The translations under genes were made by a program, and so were the position numbers. This document shows positions 1 through 5,258 of a DNA stretch of 5,641 bases, piece after piece. Location of the stretch: assembly GCA_020050375.1 (NCBI GenBank), contig JAGVKR010000647.1:1-5641 (forward strand), in the 5' to 3' direction. Origin of the DNA: Planctomycetales bacterium (GTDB taxonomy: Bacteria > Planctomycetota > Planctomycetia > Planctomycetales > Planctomycetaceae). The notes under the pieces were generated by a model that saw nothing but the letters and a program-made list of their open reading frames with translations, did no database searches and was not told the origin of the DNA. Numbering within the stretch: the first letter of the stretch is position 1; the number at the start of each line of letters is the position of its first letter.

Positions 1-593
1 CGAAGGAAAAACGACTCGTCCATCTCGAAGAGACACGCCTCGCAGACTTGAACTGGAAGCTGGCGCTGCAACGCGCGACAGAAATCCAGGATCGTGTCGT
101 GGTGGCGTTGAAGATCGACGAACATCGCCGGCAGGAAGAGCAGTTTTCAGAGCTGGAGCGTGCCTACGAGGCCTGGATGCGGAAATCCGACGAGCTCGTC
201 AAGCCGACTGAGGGAACAGTCGAGATGAACCTCGATGAAATGAGTCGCTGGATCGGCGAAACGGTCGCCATGTCCAACCGCGCCAATTGCTGGCAGCGTC
301 GTGCGACAGACGACCGGGCCCAGGTCCGACAGGGAATGGTGCGGATCGGCCTGGCGCTCGTTGCTTACGCCGGAGATCGCGGCTCGTACCCTGAATCGCT
401 GAAGGAACTTGCACCTCGTTACATCGACAAGGTTCCCAACGAAGCCCACTCGGAATCTCCCTTCCAATACGAACGGCGCGCCGAAGGCGGAGCGGTGGTG
501 TCGAGCTGGGGTCGTAATCGGGAGAACGACGCTGGCAAGTTCTACAATGACGATAAAGTTCTCGAATTGGCGAAACCGCCGGCACGGCCTTGA
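1..593 (+). CDS. C-terminal part of an uncharacterised protein with a 'YPxxLxxLxPxY' tail domain (5' end outside window)
   Basis: The reading frame is open from base 3 to a TGA at 591-593 and has no convincing start inside the window. The first possible start is TTG at 48, in the middle of a helical stretch without an RBS, so the gene begins upstream. The first 100 or so residues are charged and helical (for example ALQRATEIQDRVVVALKID). They are followed by a moderately hydrophobic helix (MVRIGLALVAYAGDRG) and then YPESLKELAPRYIDKVPNE, SPFQYERR and SWGRNRENDAGKF. This tail matches the pattern common in planctomycete proteins and pseudopilin-like C-termini: a helix, G-x-YP-x-x-L, P-x-Y-x-x-x-VP, a Y-containing strand, then a 'GxNxxxDxG' loop. 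I do not recognise a specific gene and assign no function. The degenerate DUF1080 remnant begins immediately downstream. Confidence 0.75.
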   Translation, partial: KEKRLVHLEETRLADLNWKLALQRATEIQDRVVVALKIDEHRRQEEQFSELERAYEAWMRKSDELVKPTEGTVEMNLDEMSRWIGETVAMSNRANCWQRRATDDRAQVRQGMVRIGLALVAYAGDRGSYPESLKELAPRYIDKVPNEAHSESPFQYERRAEGGAVVSSWGRNRENDAGKFYNDDKVLELAKPPARP

Positions 594-594
594 G

Positions 595-874
595 GGGACG
601 GAATATACTCCGCGCGCCAAGGTGATCAATCCAGGACCGGTCGGGCCCCCCCCTCGGACGCCGATGTCCTGTTCGACGGGAAGGATCTTTCCAAATGGAC
701 AAACGGTGAAAAATGGGAGATCAGGGATGGATATGCGGAACATTCCACGAGAAGCCGCCGGTCTATGAAGCCCATCCCCCCAAAGCCCCCGTGTGCATCC
801 AGTTTCACGGCAATCCGGTCCAATTTCGGAATATCTGGGTTCGCGACCTCACGGAACAGGCGGCGAAATCCTAG
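595..874 (+). pseudogene. Remnant of a DUF1080 (3-keto-disaccharide hydrolase family) gene
   Basis: Three frames have to be joined to read one family. Frame 1 (595-645) gives GTEYTPRAKVINPGPVG. After a C8 run (646-653), frame 0 gives SDADVLFDGKDLSKWTNG and then EKWEIRDGYAE. Frame 2 (about 749-874) gives EKPPVYEAHPPKAPV, then CIQFHGNPVQFRNIWVRDL, ending in TAG. 'LFDGKDLSxW...W.i.dGy' is the usual N-terminal strand pair of DUF1080 proteins and 'HGNPVxFRNIWVR' is their usual C-terminal strand. Intact members are usually secreted lectin-like-fold proteins of roughly 200 or more residues that act on, or bind, carbohydrates. Here the signal peptide and start are missing, one C appears lost in the C-run, and the whole middle of the domain (on the order of 100 residues) is gone between about 740 and 750. 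An 8-bp hairpin follows the stop. The family call is by motif recognition, without a database search. Confidence 0.8.
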
Positions 875-880
875 GTCGCT

Positions 881-905
881 CGCCGATCGAAATCTGAGAT
901 CGGCG
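881..905 (+). terminator. Hairpin just after the DUF1080 remnant, possible relic terminator
   Basis: CGCCGATC (881-888) and GATCGGCG (898-905) form a perfect 8-bp stem with a 9-nt loop, starting six bases after the remnant's TAG (872-874). The position suits a transcription terminator. There is no T-tract after it, so intrinsic termination is unproven. Confidence 0.35.
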
Positions 906-990
906 CCTCGCAGAATCTGCGCTCACTCCGAATGACTCAAGCATTCCAAGACGGCGGTCCCGAATTTCAACGGACTTAAGTACGGGTTTC

Positions 991-1044
991 GATTCGGTCG
1001 ATTCCAAATAAGAGACAGCGGGTCACTGTCTGCGATTCCGAATC
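991..1044. repeat. Nested inverted repeats, possible operator or structured leader
   Basis: The inner dyad is AGACAG (1013-1018) and CTGTCT (1026-1031), separated by 7 bases. The outer dyad is GATTCGG (991-997) and CCGAATC (1038-1044). Both are perfect but short. They lie upstream of the predicted promoter at 1097-1127, so a protein-binding site is more likely than a leader RNA of that promoter. Chance occurrence is possible. Confidence 0.25.
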
Positions 1045-1096
1045 TCGGACGCTTCCGTTCGGCTCGGCCGATCGCGAGCCGGGAGGGGAACCGAGA

Positions 1097-1127
1097 TTGA
1101 CGTAAAGTGTTTCTGCTGCGATATATT
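1097..1127 (+). promoter_or_regulatory. Predicted sigma70-type promoter for the 1197 gene
   Basis: TTGACG (1097-1102) matches the -35 consensus at five of six positions. TATATT (1122-1127) is a good -10, but the spacer is 19 bases. Using the overlapping GATATA (1120-1125) gives 17. Transcription would start near 1134 and leave a leader of about 60 bases before the GTG start. It is the best such match in the spacer, though planctomycete promoters are poorly defined. Confidence 0.4.
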
Positions 1128-1196
1128 CCGCCGCATCCTGAGAAGCTGCCGCTCCCCGGCGTCGCGTCAAACTCGGGGTTCTGAGGAGGAAAAACC

Positions 1197-1715
1197 GTGC
1201 AGACCAAACAGCGCGGGGCTGCCGCGGAGGAACCCATGACCGTTGAAGAACGCCTGAACAAACTCGAAAAATCGCTGCGCCTGTGGCGCTTCGCGAGCAT
1301 CGGACTGGGAGTCGCAGTCCTCGCAGCGCTTTCCGGGGTGGGAATCGACTACCTCGGCCTGCGCGGGACGGTGCGCGCCAAAAAATTCGTGGTGGCCAAC
1401 GACAAGGGGGCGGCGATCGAGCTCGAAAATTCTCCCGAAGGAGACGGCTTGATCAGCATTCACGACGCCAAAGGGTTGCCGCGGATTCTGCTCGGGAATT
1501 CGCAAAAGGGTTACGGCACGATGGAGCTCTATGGCGGAGCGGAGCAGAAAATGGTCTTCATGGGCGGAAGCGCCTCGGGAGGCCAGATCGCGCTGTACAA
1601 CAACGAAAAGAAGAAGGTCGTCGACATGCAGGCGACCAGAACCAACAACGGCGCGGTCGTGGTCAACGATTTCGACGGCCGATTCGTCCACGGGCTGTCG
1701 GGCGAACGACGTTGA
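1197..1715 (+). CDS. Small membrane-anchored protein with about five 22-residue beta repeats, unknown function
   Basis: This is a 172-residue protein if read from GTG 1197, which has a strong GAGGAGGA (1183-1190) six bases upstream. A second start, ATG 1236, also has its own GGAGG (1226-1230) and would give 159 residues beginning MTVEERLNKLEK. From the GTG start, residues 15-30 form a short amphipathic helix or coiled coil, and residues about 32-54 form one membrane segment (FASIGLGVAVLAALSGVGI). The rest is repetitive. Strands FVVAND (64), LISIHD (85), TMELYG (108), QIALYN (130) and AVVVND (153) recur every 21-23 residues, each followed by a turn with G, K or D and a second hydrophobic strand. 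This suggests a small beta-solenoid or stacked-sheet domain outside the membrane. Similar 'coiled coil-TM-short beta repeat' proteins are common in Planctomycetota. No enzyme motif is seen and no function is assigned. It has its own promoter and ends 9 bases from a convergent gene. Confidence 0.8.
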   Translation: MQTKQRGAAAEEPMTVEERLNKLEKSLRLWRFASIGLGVAVLAALSGVGIDYLGLRGTVRAKKFVVANDKGAAIELENSPEGDGLISIHDAKGLPRILLGNSQKGYGTMELYGGAEQKMVFMGGSASGGQIALYNNEKKKVVDMQATRTNNGAVVVNDFDGRFVHGLSGERR

Positions 1716-1740
1716 TCGGGCGAGCTACGCCTGACCGATC
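1714..1740. terminator. Imperfect dyad between convergent gene ends, possible bidirectional terminator
   Basis: GATCGG (1714-1719) pairs with CCGATC (1735-1740), and GCG/CGC can extend the stem with a bulge. It overlaps the stop codons of both convergent genes (TGA 1713-1715 on plus, TAG at 1727-1725 on minus). No T-tract is present on either side. The position is suggestive; the structure is weak. Confidence 0.25.
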
Positions 1741-2321
1741 TGCTGTCGCAGGTCGCCGGCGAACAAATCGACCAGCTTCGCCAGGCCGGCATCGGCCAGC
1801 TCCGTCCCGGAAAAGAACCGTCCGGGGCGCGTCCAGGTGATCAGTGTTTCGAGCGGAACGCCGAACATCCGCGAGAGCAGCCGGTCCATTTCATCCTCCA
1901 GCGCGCCGAAATGCCGCGTCCATTCGGCGGCTTCTTCGAGCTTGACGTTCTCTTCGCTCGACCAGCGGACCGGGTGAAAATAGAGGTAGGAGATCGGCGT
2001 GACGAAGCGCCGTCGGCACGCGGCGAATGGCAGGAGCGCCGCTGACGAGCATTCCCCGAGCACGACTCCCGTGGCGTCGAGGCCGCGCAGGCAGATGAGC
2101 GCGGCGAGCGACAGGCCGACGTAGGCGCTCCCCCCGCACGAGTCGAAGTAGATCGTGCCGCGACTGCGCGACGGGATCTCGATCAGCCGCTCGATGAGAT
2201 CGTTCTGCTTTTCGGTGAGATCGCCGGCGAGCGCCACCTCCCACCCATGCCGGGACTCTCCGGACGACTCGGATCGGGAGGTGAAGCGTTGAGGCAGGGG
2301 AGGTGTTTTCACGGTGAGCAA
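1725..2321 (-). CDS. ClpP/crotonase-fold protein, probably a divergent ClpP-like protease or pseudo-protease
   Basis: This 198-residue protein (from TTG 2321) is close in length to ClpP. The ClpP landmarks occur in order: [20 protein letters not shown] (55-74) corresponds to the 'INSPGGS...G' oxyanion strand; [13 protein letters not shown] (89-101) to the nucleophile helix 'GxAAS', making Ser93 the likely nucleophile; YLYFHP (112-117) to 'xMIHQP', with His116 as the base; and [18 protein letters not shown] (168-185) to 'RDxFLSAxEAVEYGLVD'. The catalytic Asp of ClpP (in 'ERDRF') aligns with Gly167, so the triad appears incomplete. Many housekeeping ClpP residues differ, so this is not the canonical clpP. 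The start is uncertain: TTG 2321 and GTG 2312 both lack a good RBS, and the frame stays open further upstream. A role in protein degradation is inferred from fold only; Ser/His dyad activity or a non-proteolytic role is possible. Confidence 0.75.
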   Translation of the reverse strand: MLTVKTPPLPQRFTSRSESSGESRHGWEVALAGDLTEKQNDLIERLIEIPSRSRGTIYFDSCGGSAYVGLSLAALICLRGLDATGVVLGECSSAALLPFAACRRRFVTPISYLYFHPVRWSSEENVKLEEAAEWTRHFGALEDEMDRLLSRMFGVPLETLITWTRPGRFFSGTELADAGLAKLVDLFAGDLRQQIGQA

Positions 2322-2437
2322 ATGGGGAATGCAGGTACGAACACGGAATCTGGCTTGTGCGAGTTGGGAATCAGCGTGGTCACAGTAGCGAAGCGGGAGG
2401 GCGACGGCAAGCTGCCGGTTGGGCGGAGCGAAGTGAC

Positions 2438-2472
2438 GAATGTCGAAATTCGAATGTCGAATGTCGAATGTC
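2438..2472. repeat. Tandem heptamer repeat, unit GAATGTC
   Basis: Five seven-base units are contiguous: GAATGTC (2438), a variant GAAATTC (2445), then GAATGTC at 2452, 2459 and 2466. They trail off into GAATCAAATC. The same words recur on the opposite strand in the downstream arm (GAAATGTCGAAATTC read on minus, 2606-2592). Arrays of this wording are familiar from planctomycete intergenic regions. Confidence 0.85.
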
Positions 2473-2489
2473 GAATCAAATCTGAAGCC

Positions 2490-2601
2490 CGAAAATCAAA
2501 TGTCTAAGGAAAGTCAAAAAAACGAAAGCTCGAAAATACGATCGGAGGTCGCTCTTTGGACTTTTCTGCGGTTTGTCGTTTCCTTAGACATTTGAATTTC
2601 G
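2490..2601. repeat. Inverted repeat of 23 bp (22/23) enclosing 66 bp
   Basis: The left arm 2490-2512 and right arm 2579-2601 are reverse complements with a single mismatch. The 16-bp core is CAAATGTCTAAGGAAA (2497-2512). The 66-bp interior has no ORF of note. Beyond the arms both sides continue with AATGTCGAAATTC wording, so the similarity extends past the 23 bp with heptamer insertions on the left. It could be a non-autonomous palindromic repeat element (REP or MITE-like) or form a long hairpin in RNA. No target-site duplication was identified. Confidence 0.8.
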
Positions 2602-2732
2602 ACATTTCGCCCCAGGAGTGGCATTGTAAAAATTGCAACGGCCGCTCCGCCGCCGGTATTGCGGTGGATTTCGGCGTCTGGTACACCCCCCGCTCTTCAC
2701 GTGGACGATCACACCCTCGAGCGGAGAATTGG

Positions 2733-4007
2733 ATGTCTCACGATCGCAAACCCGGGTTCTTGCGGGCCTTCGATCCGTCGTTTGCCCTGGGAACGGTCTG
2801 TACGATCGCGTTTTACGCCGTCATCAATCAGCCGCCCTTGCGGGACTCGGTCCTGCATCGCTACACGTCGGAACACGTCGTCGAATATGCGATTGTGGCG
2901 CTTTTCATCTGGGGCGTGATCGACATCCTGCTCAAGCTTTTGTTCCTCCCCCGCGAGATTCTGGCGTTGCGGCAGGAGTGGCTTCCGCCCCGCGTGGGGC
3001 GCGAACCGGCCGCCAATGCGGCGGCGCTTCTCGAACACGTCCGCTCACAGCCCCGCTGGCTGCAATCGTCACGCGTTGCGCGCCGCTTGACGCAGGCCTT
3101 GGATTACGTGACTGAAAGCGGGTCGGCCGAGGATTACCGCGAACACCTGCAATACCTGTCCGACCAGGACGACGACAACCTGCAATCGAACTACATGCTG
3201 GTTCGCTTCGTGGCCGGCGTGACACCGGTGCTCGGATTTCTCGGAACGGTGGTTCACTTCGGAACGGCCCTCAGCGGAATCTCGTTCAACGAAATGGCCC
3301 AGCGCCTTTCGGACGTCGTCGGCGAGATGGGTTCGGCCTTCAATACGACCACCGTCGCCCTGGCGGCCGCCATGACAATGCTCTTTTCGCTGTTCATCTG
3401 CGAACGGATCGAGCGGAGCGTCGGGCGCTCGATCGACCGGCTCGTCGATCGTGAATTGCTCACGCGGTTCGAGGTCAAAGATCCGAACATCCTGCCCTTC
3501 CTCGCCGCCGTCGAATCGGCGAACGAGGAATCGCTGCGGTCGATTTCCACGAACCTGCACCGCCAAACCGAGGTGTGGTCGCAGTCACTCGACACGCTCT
3601 ACGAACGATTCGACCAACGCCAACAGCAGGAGCTGGATGGCTGGCGAGAAGCTCTGGAAATCCTGCGCGAGCGACATGAAGCGTACGATGCGGGCCTCGA
3701 AGAACGCCTGCGCCAAACCCTAGCGCTCGTCGACTCGCGGCAGGACCAGCACATGGCGCAAATCCAGATGATGCTGGAACGTGCCGTGTCGGTCCGCGAC
3801 GATCTGACGGGGCTCATGAAGACCCTGGAATCGATTGCCCGCGGCGAAGGGAAGCTGGTCGAGCTGCAGGCGTCGCTCACCGAGAATCTGCGCGTGCTCC
3901 GCGAGTCGCAGCAGATCGATCAGGCAATGCACGGCCTGACCGCGGCGATCCATCTCCTGACGGCGCGGCATCGCCAGTCGGGCGGATTCGATTCGGCCGC
4001 GGCCTGA
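2733..4007 (+). CDS. MotA/TolQ/ExbB-family proton-channel protein with long coiled-coil C-terminus
   Basis: This 424-residue protein starts at ATG 2733, preceded five bases upstream by GGAGA (2723-2727). The frame is open further upstream to TTG 2556, but that part runs through the inverted repeat and is not protein-like. Membrane segments lie near residues 18-32, 49-72, 155-180 and 203-224. The family signature is clear: TPVLGFLGTVVHFGTAL (164-180) corresponds to 'P.LGLLGTV.G', and EMGSAFNTTTVALAAAMTML (198-217) to the 'AL.TT..GL..AI' helix with its polar Thr residues. Residues about 240-410 are highly charged and helical, predicted coiled coil, and would lie in the cytoplasm. In this family the protein forms a pentameric ring around two copies of an ExbD/TolR/MotB-type subunit and converts ion flow into mechanical work. 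ExbB and TolQ are about 230-245 residues; the extra tail recalls ZorA-like or planctomycete-specific members. The likely partner is the convergent ExbD-like gene to the right. Confidence 0.88.
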   Translation: MSHDRKPGFLRAFDPSFALGTVCTIAFYAVINQPPLRDSVLHRYTSEHVVEYAIVALFIWGVIDILLKLLFLPREILALRQEWLPPRVGREPAANAAALLEHVRSQPRWLQSSRVARRLTQALDYVTESGSAEDYREHLQYLSDQDDDNLQSNYMLVRFVAGVTPVLGFLGTVVHFGTALSGISFNEMAQRLSDVVGEMGSAFNTTTVALAAAMTMLFSLFICERIERSVGRSIDRLVDRELLTRFEVKDPNILPFLAAVESANEESLRSISTNLHRQTEVWSQSLDTLYERFDQRQQQELDGWREALEILRERHEAYDAGLEERLRQTLALVDSRQDQHMAQIQMMLERAVSVRDDLTGLMKTLESIARGEGKLVELQASLTENLRVLRESQQIDQAMHGLTAAIHLLTARHRQSGGFDSAAA

Positions 4008-4020
4008 GGCACCGGAAGGA

Positions 4021-4048
4021 ATCAGGAGGCAGGGATCAGGCGTCAGTA
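4021..4048. repeat. Seven-base-periodic array, ATCAGG-type units
   Basis: Four successive heptamers read ATCAGGA, GGCAGGG, ATCAGGC and GTCAGTA. All share -CAG- at the same phase. It is degenerate, and lies 13 bases after the stop of the MotA/ExbB-like gene. Confidence 0.5.
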
Positions 4049-4085
4049 CCCGTGAACGAATCAAATTGCCAGGAGAGCGGCTTGT

Positions 4086-4112
4086 AGTACTGAGTACCCA
4101 GTACCGAGTACT
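4086..4112. repeat. GTAC-palindrome array with 7-base period
   Basis: GTAC occurs at 4087, 4094, 4101 and 4108, exactly seven bases apart, within AGTACTGAGTACCC followed by AGTACCGAGTACT. The array is a quasi-palindrome in the gap between two convergent genes, so it could act as a hairpin or protein-binding site. 'GTACTGGGTACTCAGTACT' wording is often seen in planctomycete spacers. Confidence 0.75.
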
Positions 4113-4178
4113 TTATGCTGTGGGCAGCGCTGCCAGCTTCCAATCATTTGATGCCTGTCGATTGGCCCCGTCCCTCAC

Positions 4179-5057
4179 CTACTGCCCCGCCGACCGCGAG
4201 CCGTGCGGCGAGCCTTGGATCGAAGCCCCTTCGGGCAGGGGACGCGCGGCCACCACGAATCCTTCGGCGTGCGCCGCCTCCTGCAAGGTGCGGTAAAGTC
4301 CAAAACTGTCCGGATAGACCCAAAACGTCAGGGCGGCTCGCTCGGGGGCGGCCTGCAGGGCGATCGCGAACCGCGAACCACGACGGAGCGCCTGATCGGA
4401 GGTTTCTGCTGGGACTTCCGCATCGGGAATCAGTTCCCACCGCGAGAGTTCGATGCGATATGCCCCATAACCGAGCTTGCGCTCCTGCATCGGTGTGAGT
4501 TGCTGACGTTCGACGACATATTTGAGCGTGTAGCCGTCGACCGGCCCCACTGTTCCCTCGTGTTTGGCGTGACGGGCGATCCAGTCTTTTTGCCGTTCCA
4601 GCTGAAACTTCACGCGCTCGACCAGTTGCGCGAGCGGGATGACTGAGATGCGATTCCCATACAGCCGGAAATGGACTTCCTCCCCCTGCACCTCCTGACT
4701 GATGGGAGCCAATCGGTGCTTGAGCTGGGTCACTGGCGTTTGCGTCTGGCGGGCTTCCTCAAACTCGGCGAGCAACCCCGTCAGAACCTCCTTGCGATCG
4801 CCGAGACGTTGTTGCAGCCGCGCCAAATGGGCCGTTTGAACATCCAGCTCTTTTCGGCGGCGGGCGGCGGCCTGATCGGCGGCGGAAGCGTCCTCCTGAG
4901 CCGCGGTGTAAAGCGTGCGAATCTTCTTCATTTCGGCGTCACTGGCCGCGTTCTGCGAGTGCAGCTCGGCCAGCTCCGACTGAATCGCCTGCAGCTCGCG
5001 ATCGAGCTCGGGAGGGGGCTCGTTCGACTCGGGTTCGAGGGGAGCGGCGGCCATCAC
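4179..5057 (-). CDS. C-terminal portion of a split ExbD-like protein: coiled coil plus conserved C-terminal domain
   Basis: This is 292 residues if read from GTG 5057 (ATG 5054 is the next codon). The same frame runs upstream without a stop to a TAG at 5102-5100, and beyond it to the 52-residue ExbD-like N-terminus. The two pieces therefore look like one 359-residue protein cut by an amber codon. Residues 1-16 are a Pro/Glu linker. Residues about 17-120 are a charged coiled coil (ELDRELQAIQSELAELHSQN). Residues about 124-285 form a mixed alpha/beta domain with EEVHFRLYGNRISVIPLAQLVE, GPVDGYTLKYVVER and RAALTFWVYPDSFGLYRTLQ. The latter domain resembles C-terminal domains of planctomycete proteins encoded beside MotA/ExbB-like genes, here expected in the periplasm. 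On its own this piece has no membrane anchor or signal peptide, and only weak RBS-like sequence (CGGAA) precedes the GTG/ATG. Independent translation by reinitiation is possible but unproven. Confidence 0.7.
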   Translation of the reverse strand: MMAAAPLEPESNEPPPELDRELQAIQSELAELHSQNAASDAEMKKIRTLYTAAQEDASAADQAAARRRKELDVQTAHLARLQQRLGDRKEVLTGLLAEFEEARQTQTPVTQLKHRLAPISQEVQGEEVHFRLYGNRISVIPLAQLVERVKFQLERQKDWIARHAKHEGTVGPVDGYTLKYVVERQQLTPMQERKLGYGAYRIELSRWELIPDAEVPAETSDQALRRGSRFAIALQAAPERAALTFWVYPDSFGLYRTLQEAAHAEGFVVAARPLPEGASIQGSPHGSRSAGQ

Positions 5058-5099
5058 GGGTTCCGGGATCGCGGCGCTTGTCGGCGGTGATTCGTCAGT

Positions 5100-5258
5100 C
5101 TAGGCGGAGGCCTCGACGGGAGGGGGCAAATCGGGGCCGCGCACGACGCGAATTCCCGCGATCACGACTAGAACGATCAGGATCCCCACCATGTTGGCCA
5201 GGACGTCGAGAAACGAGTCCGACCCGAATTCGTTTTCTCCGGAGTGACGACGACTCAT
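5100..5258 (-). CDS. ExbD/TolR-like N-terminal membrane segment, ended by in-frame TAG at codon 53
   Basis: It starts at ATG 5258, with GGAGGGG (5272-5266 on minus) seven bases upstream. Its ATG overlaps the TGA of the preceding gene as ATGA. The product is 52 residues. Residues 14-33 read DSFLDVLANMVGILIVLVVI, a single membrane helix led by 'FLDV', where Asp18 sits like the essential proton-carrying Asp of ExbD/TolR ('PLxDVxxxLLxxFM'). After VRGPDLPPPVEASA comes TAG (5102-5100). The frame then continues TDESPPTSAAIPEP into the 292-residue coiled-coil piece. ExbD-family proteins need a periplasmic domain after this helix, so the 52-residue product alone is probably non-functional. A nonsense mutation from a sense codon such as CAG, programmed readthrough, or sequencing error would each explain it. 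Confidence 0.7.
   Translation of the reverse strand: MSRRHSGENEFGSDSFLDVLANMVGILIVLVVIAGIRVVRGPDLPPPVEASA

Larger units (their letters stand above)
875..1196. other. Non-coding spacer with several dyads upstream of the 1197 gene
   Basis: No frame here has coding character; the minus-strand open frames across it have no RBS and resemble nothing I know. Dyads seen are the hairpin at 881-905, a nested pair at 991-1044 (GATTCGG/CCGAATC enclosing AGACAG/CTGTCT), and CGGCTCG (1060-1066)/CGAGCCG (1075-1081) with an 8-nt loop. The last ends 15 bases before a plausible -35 box. The promoter and RBS of the next gene lie at the right end. Confidence 0.5.
2322..2732. other. Repeat-rich spacer between divergent genes
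   Basis: This stretch separates the minus-strand ClpP-like gene from the plus-strand MotA/ExbB-like gene. Bases 2322-2430 have no clear coding character. They contain a small hairpin, CGGCA (2405-2409)/TGCCG (2413-2417). From 2438 the sequence becomes AT-richer and carries heptamer repeats and a 23-bp inverted repeat (separate entries). Bases 2602-2732 should hold the promoter of the 2733 gene, but only a weak pair is visible: TTGCAA 2633-2638 and TATTGC 2657-2662, spacer 18. Open frames running through the repeats (for example the reading '...[22 protein letters not shown]') are translations of the repeats themselves. Confidence 0.6.

Noticed and set aside
147..743. Long minus-strand open frame opposite the first gene and the DUF1080 remnant
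   Set aside because: It is antisense to a recognisable domain on plus, spans two unrelated units, has an Arg/Pro-rich shadow composition and has no RBS.
923..1300. Minus-strand open frame of 125 codons over the non-coding spacer
   Set aside because: It overlaps the promoter, RBS and 5' end of the well-supported 1197 gene, and its translation is low-quality Arg/Ser-rich sequence.
2247..2507. 86-codon plus-strand open frame ending in '...[22 protein letters not shown]'
   Set aside because: Its first half is antisense to the ClpP-like gene and its end is a translation of the GAATGTC heptamers. No RBS is present.
2438..2601. Possible CRISPR array in the repeat-rich spacer
   Set aside because: Units are 7 bp with no spacers and there are no cas genes. 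The only longer repeat is a single inverted pair.
2556..2732. N-terminal extension of the MotA/ExbB-like gene to TTG 2556
   Set aside because: It runs through the inverted repeat arm and has no membrane or family character. ATG 2733 has a proper RBS and begins the recognisable protein.
3069..3566. Minus-strand 165-codon open frame inside the MotA/ExbB-like gene
   Set aside because: It is the antisense shadow of a gene with clear family motifs.
2733..4007. Zorya-type anti-phage system (ZorA) based on the MotA domain plus coiled-coil tail
   Set aside because: No ZorB-type OmpA domain and no ZorC/D/E-like helicase or nuclease is visible. The general motor-family call is safer.
4203..4646. Plus-strand 147-codon open frame opposite the split ExbD-like gene
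   Set aside because: It is antisense to the coiled-coil/C-terminal domain frame, which has better composition and operon context.
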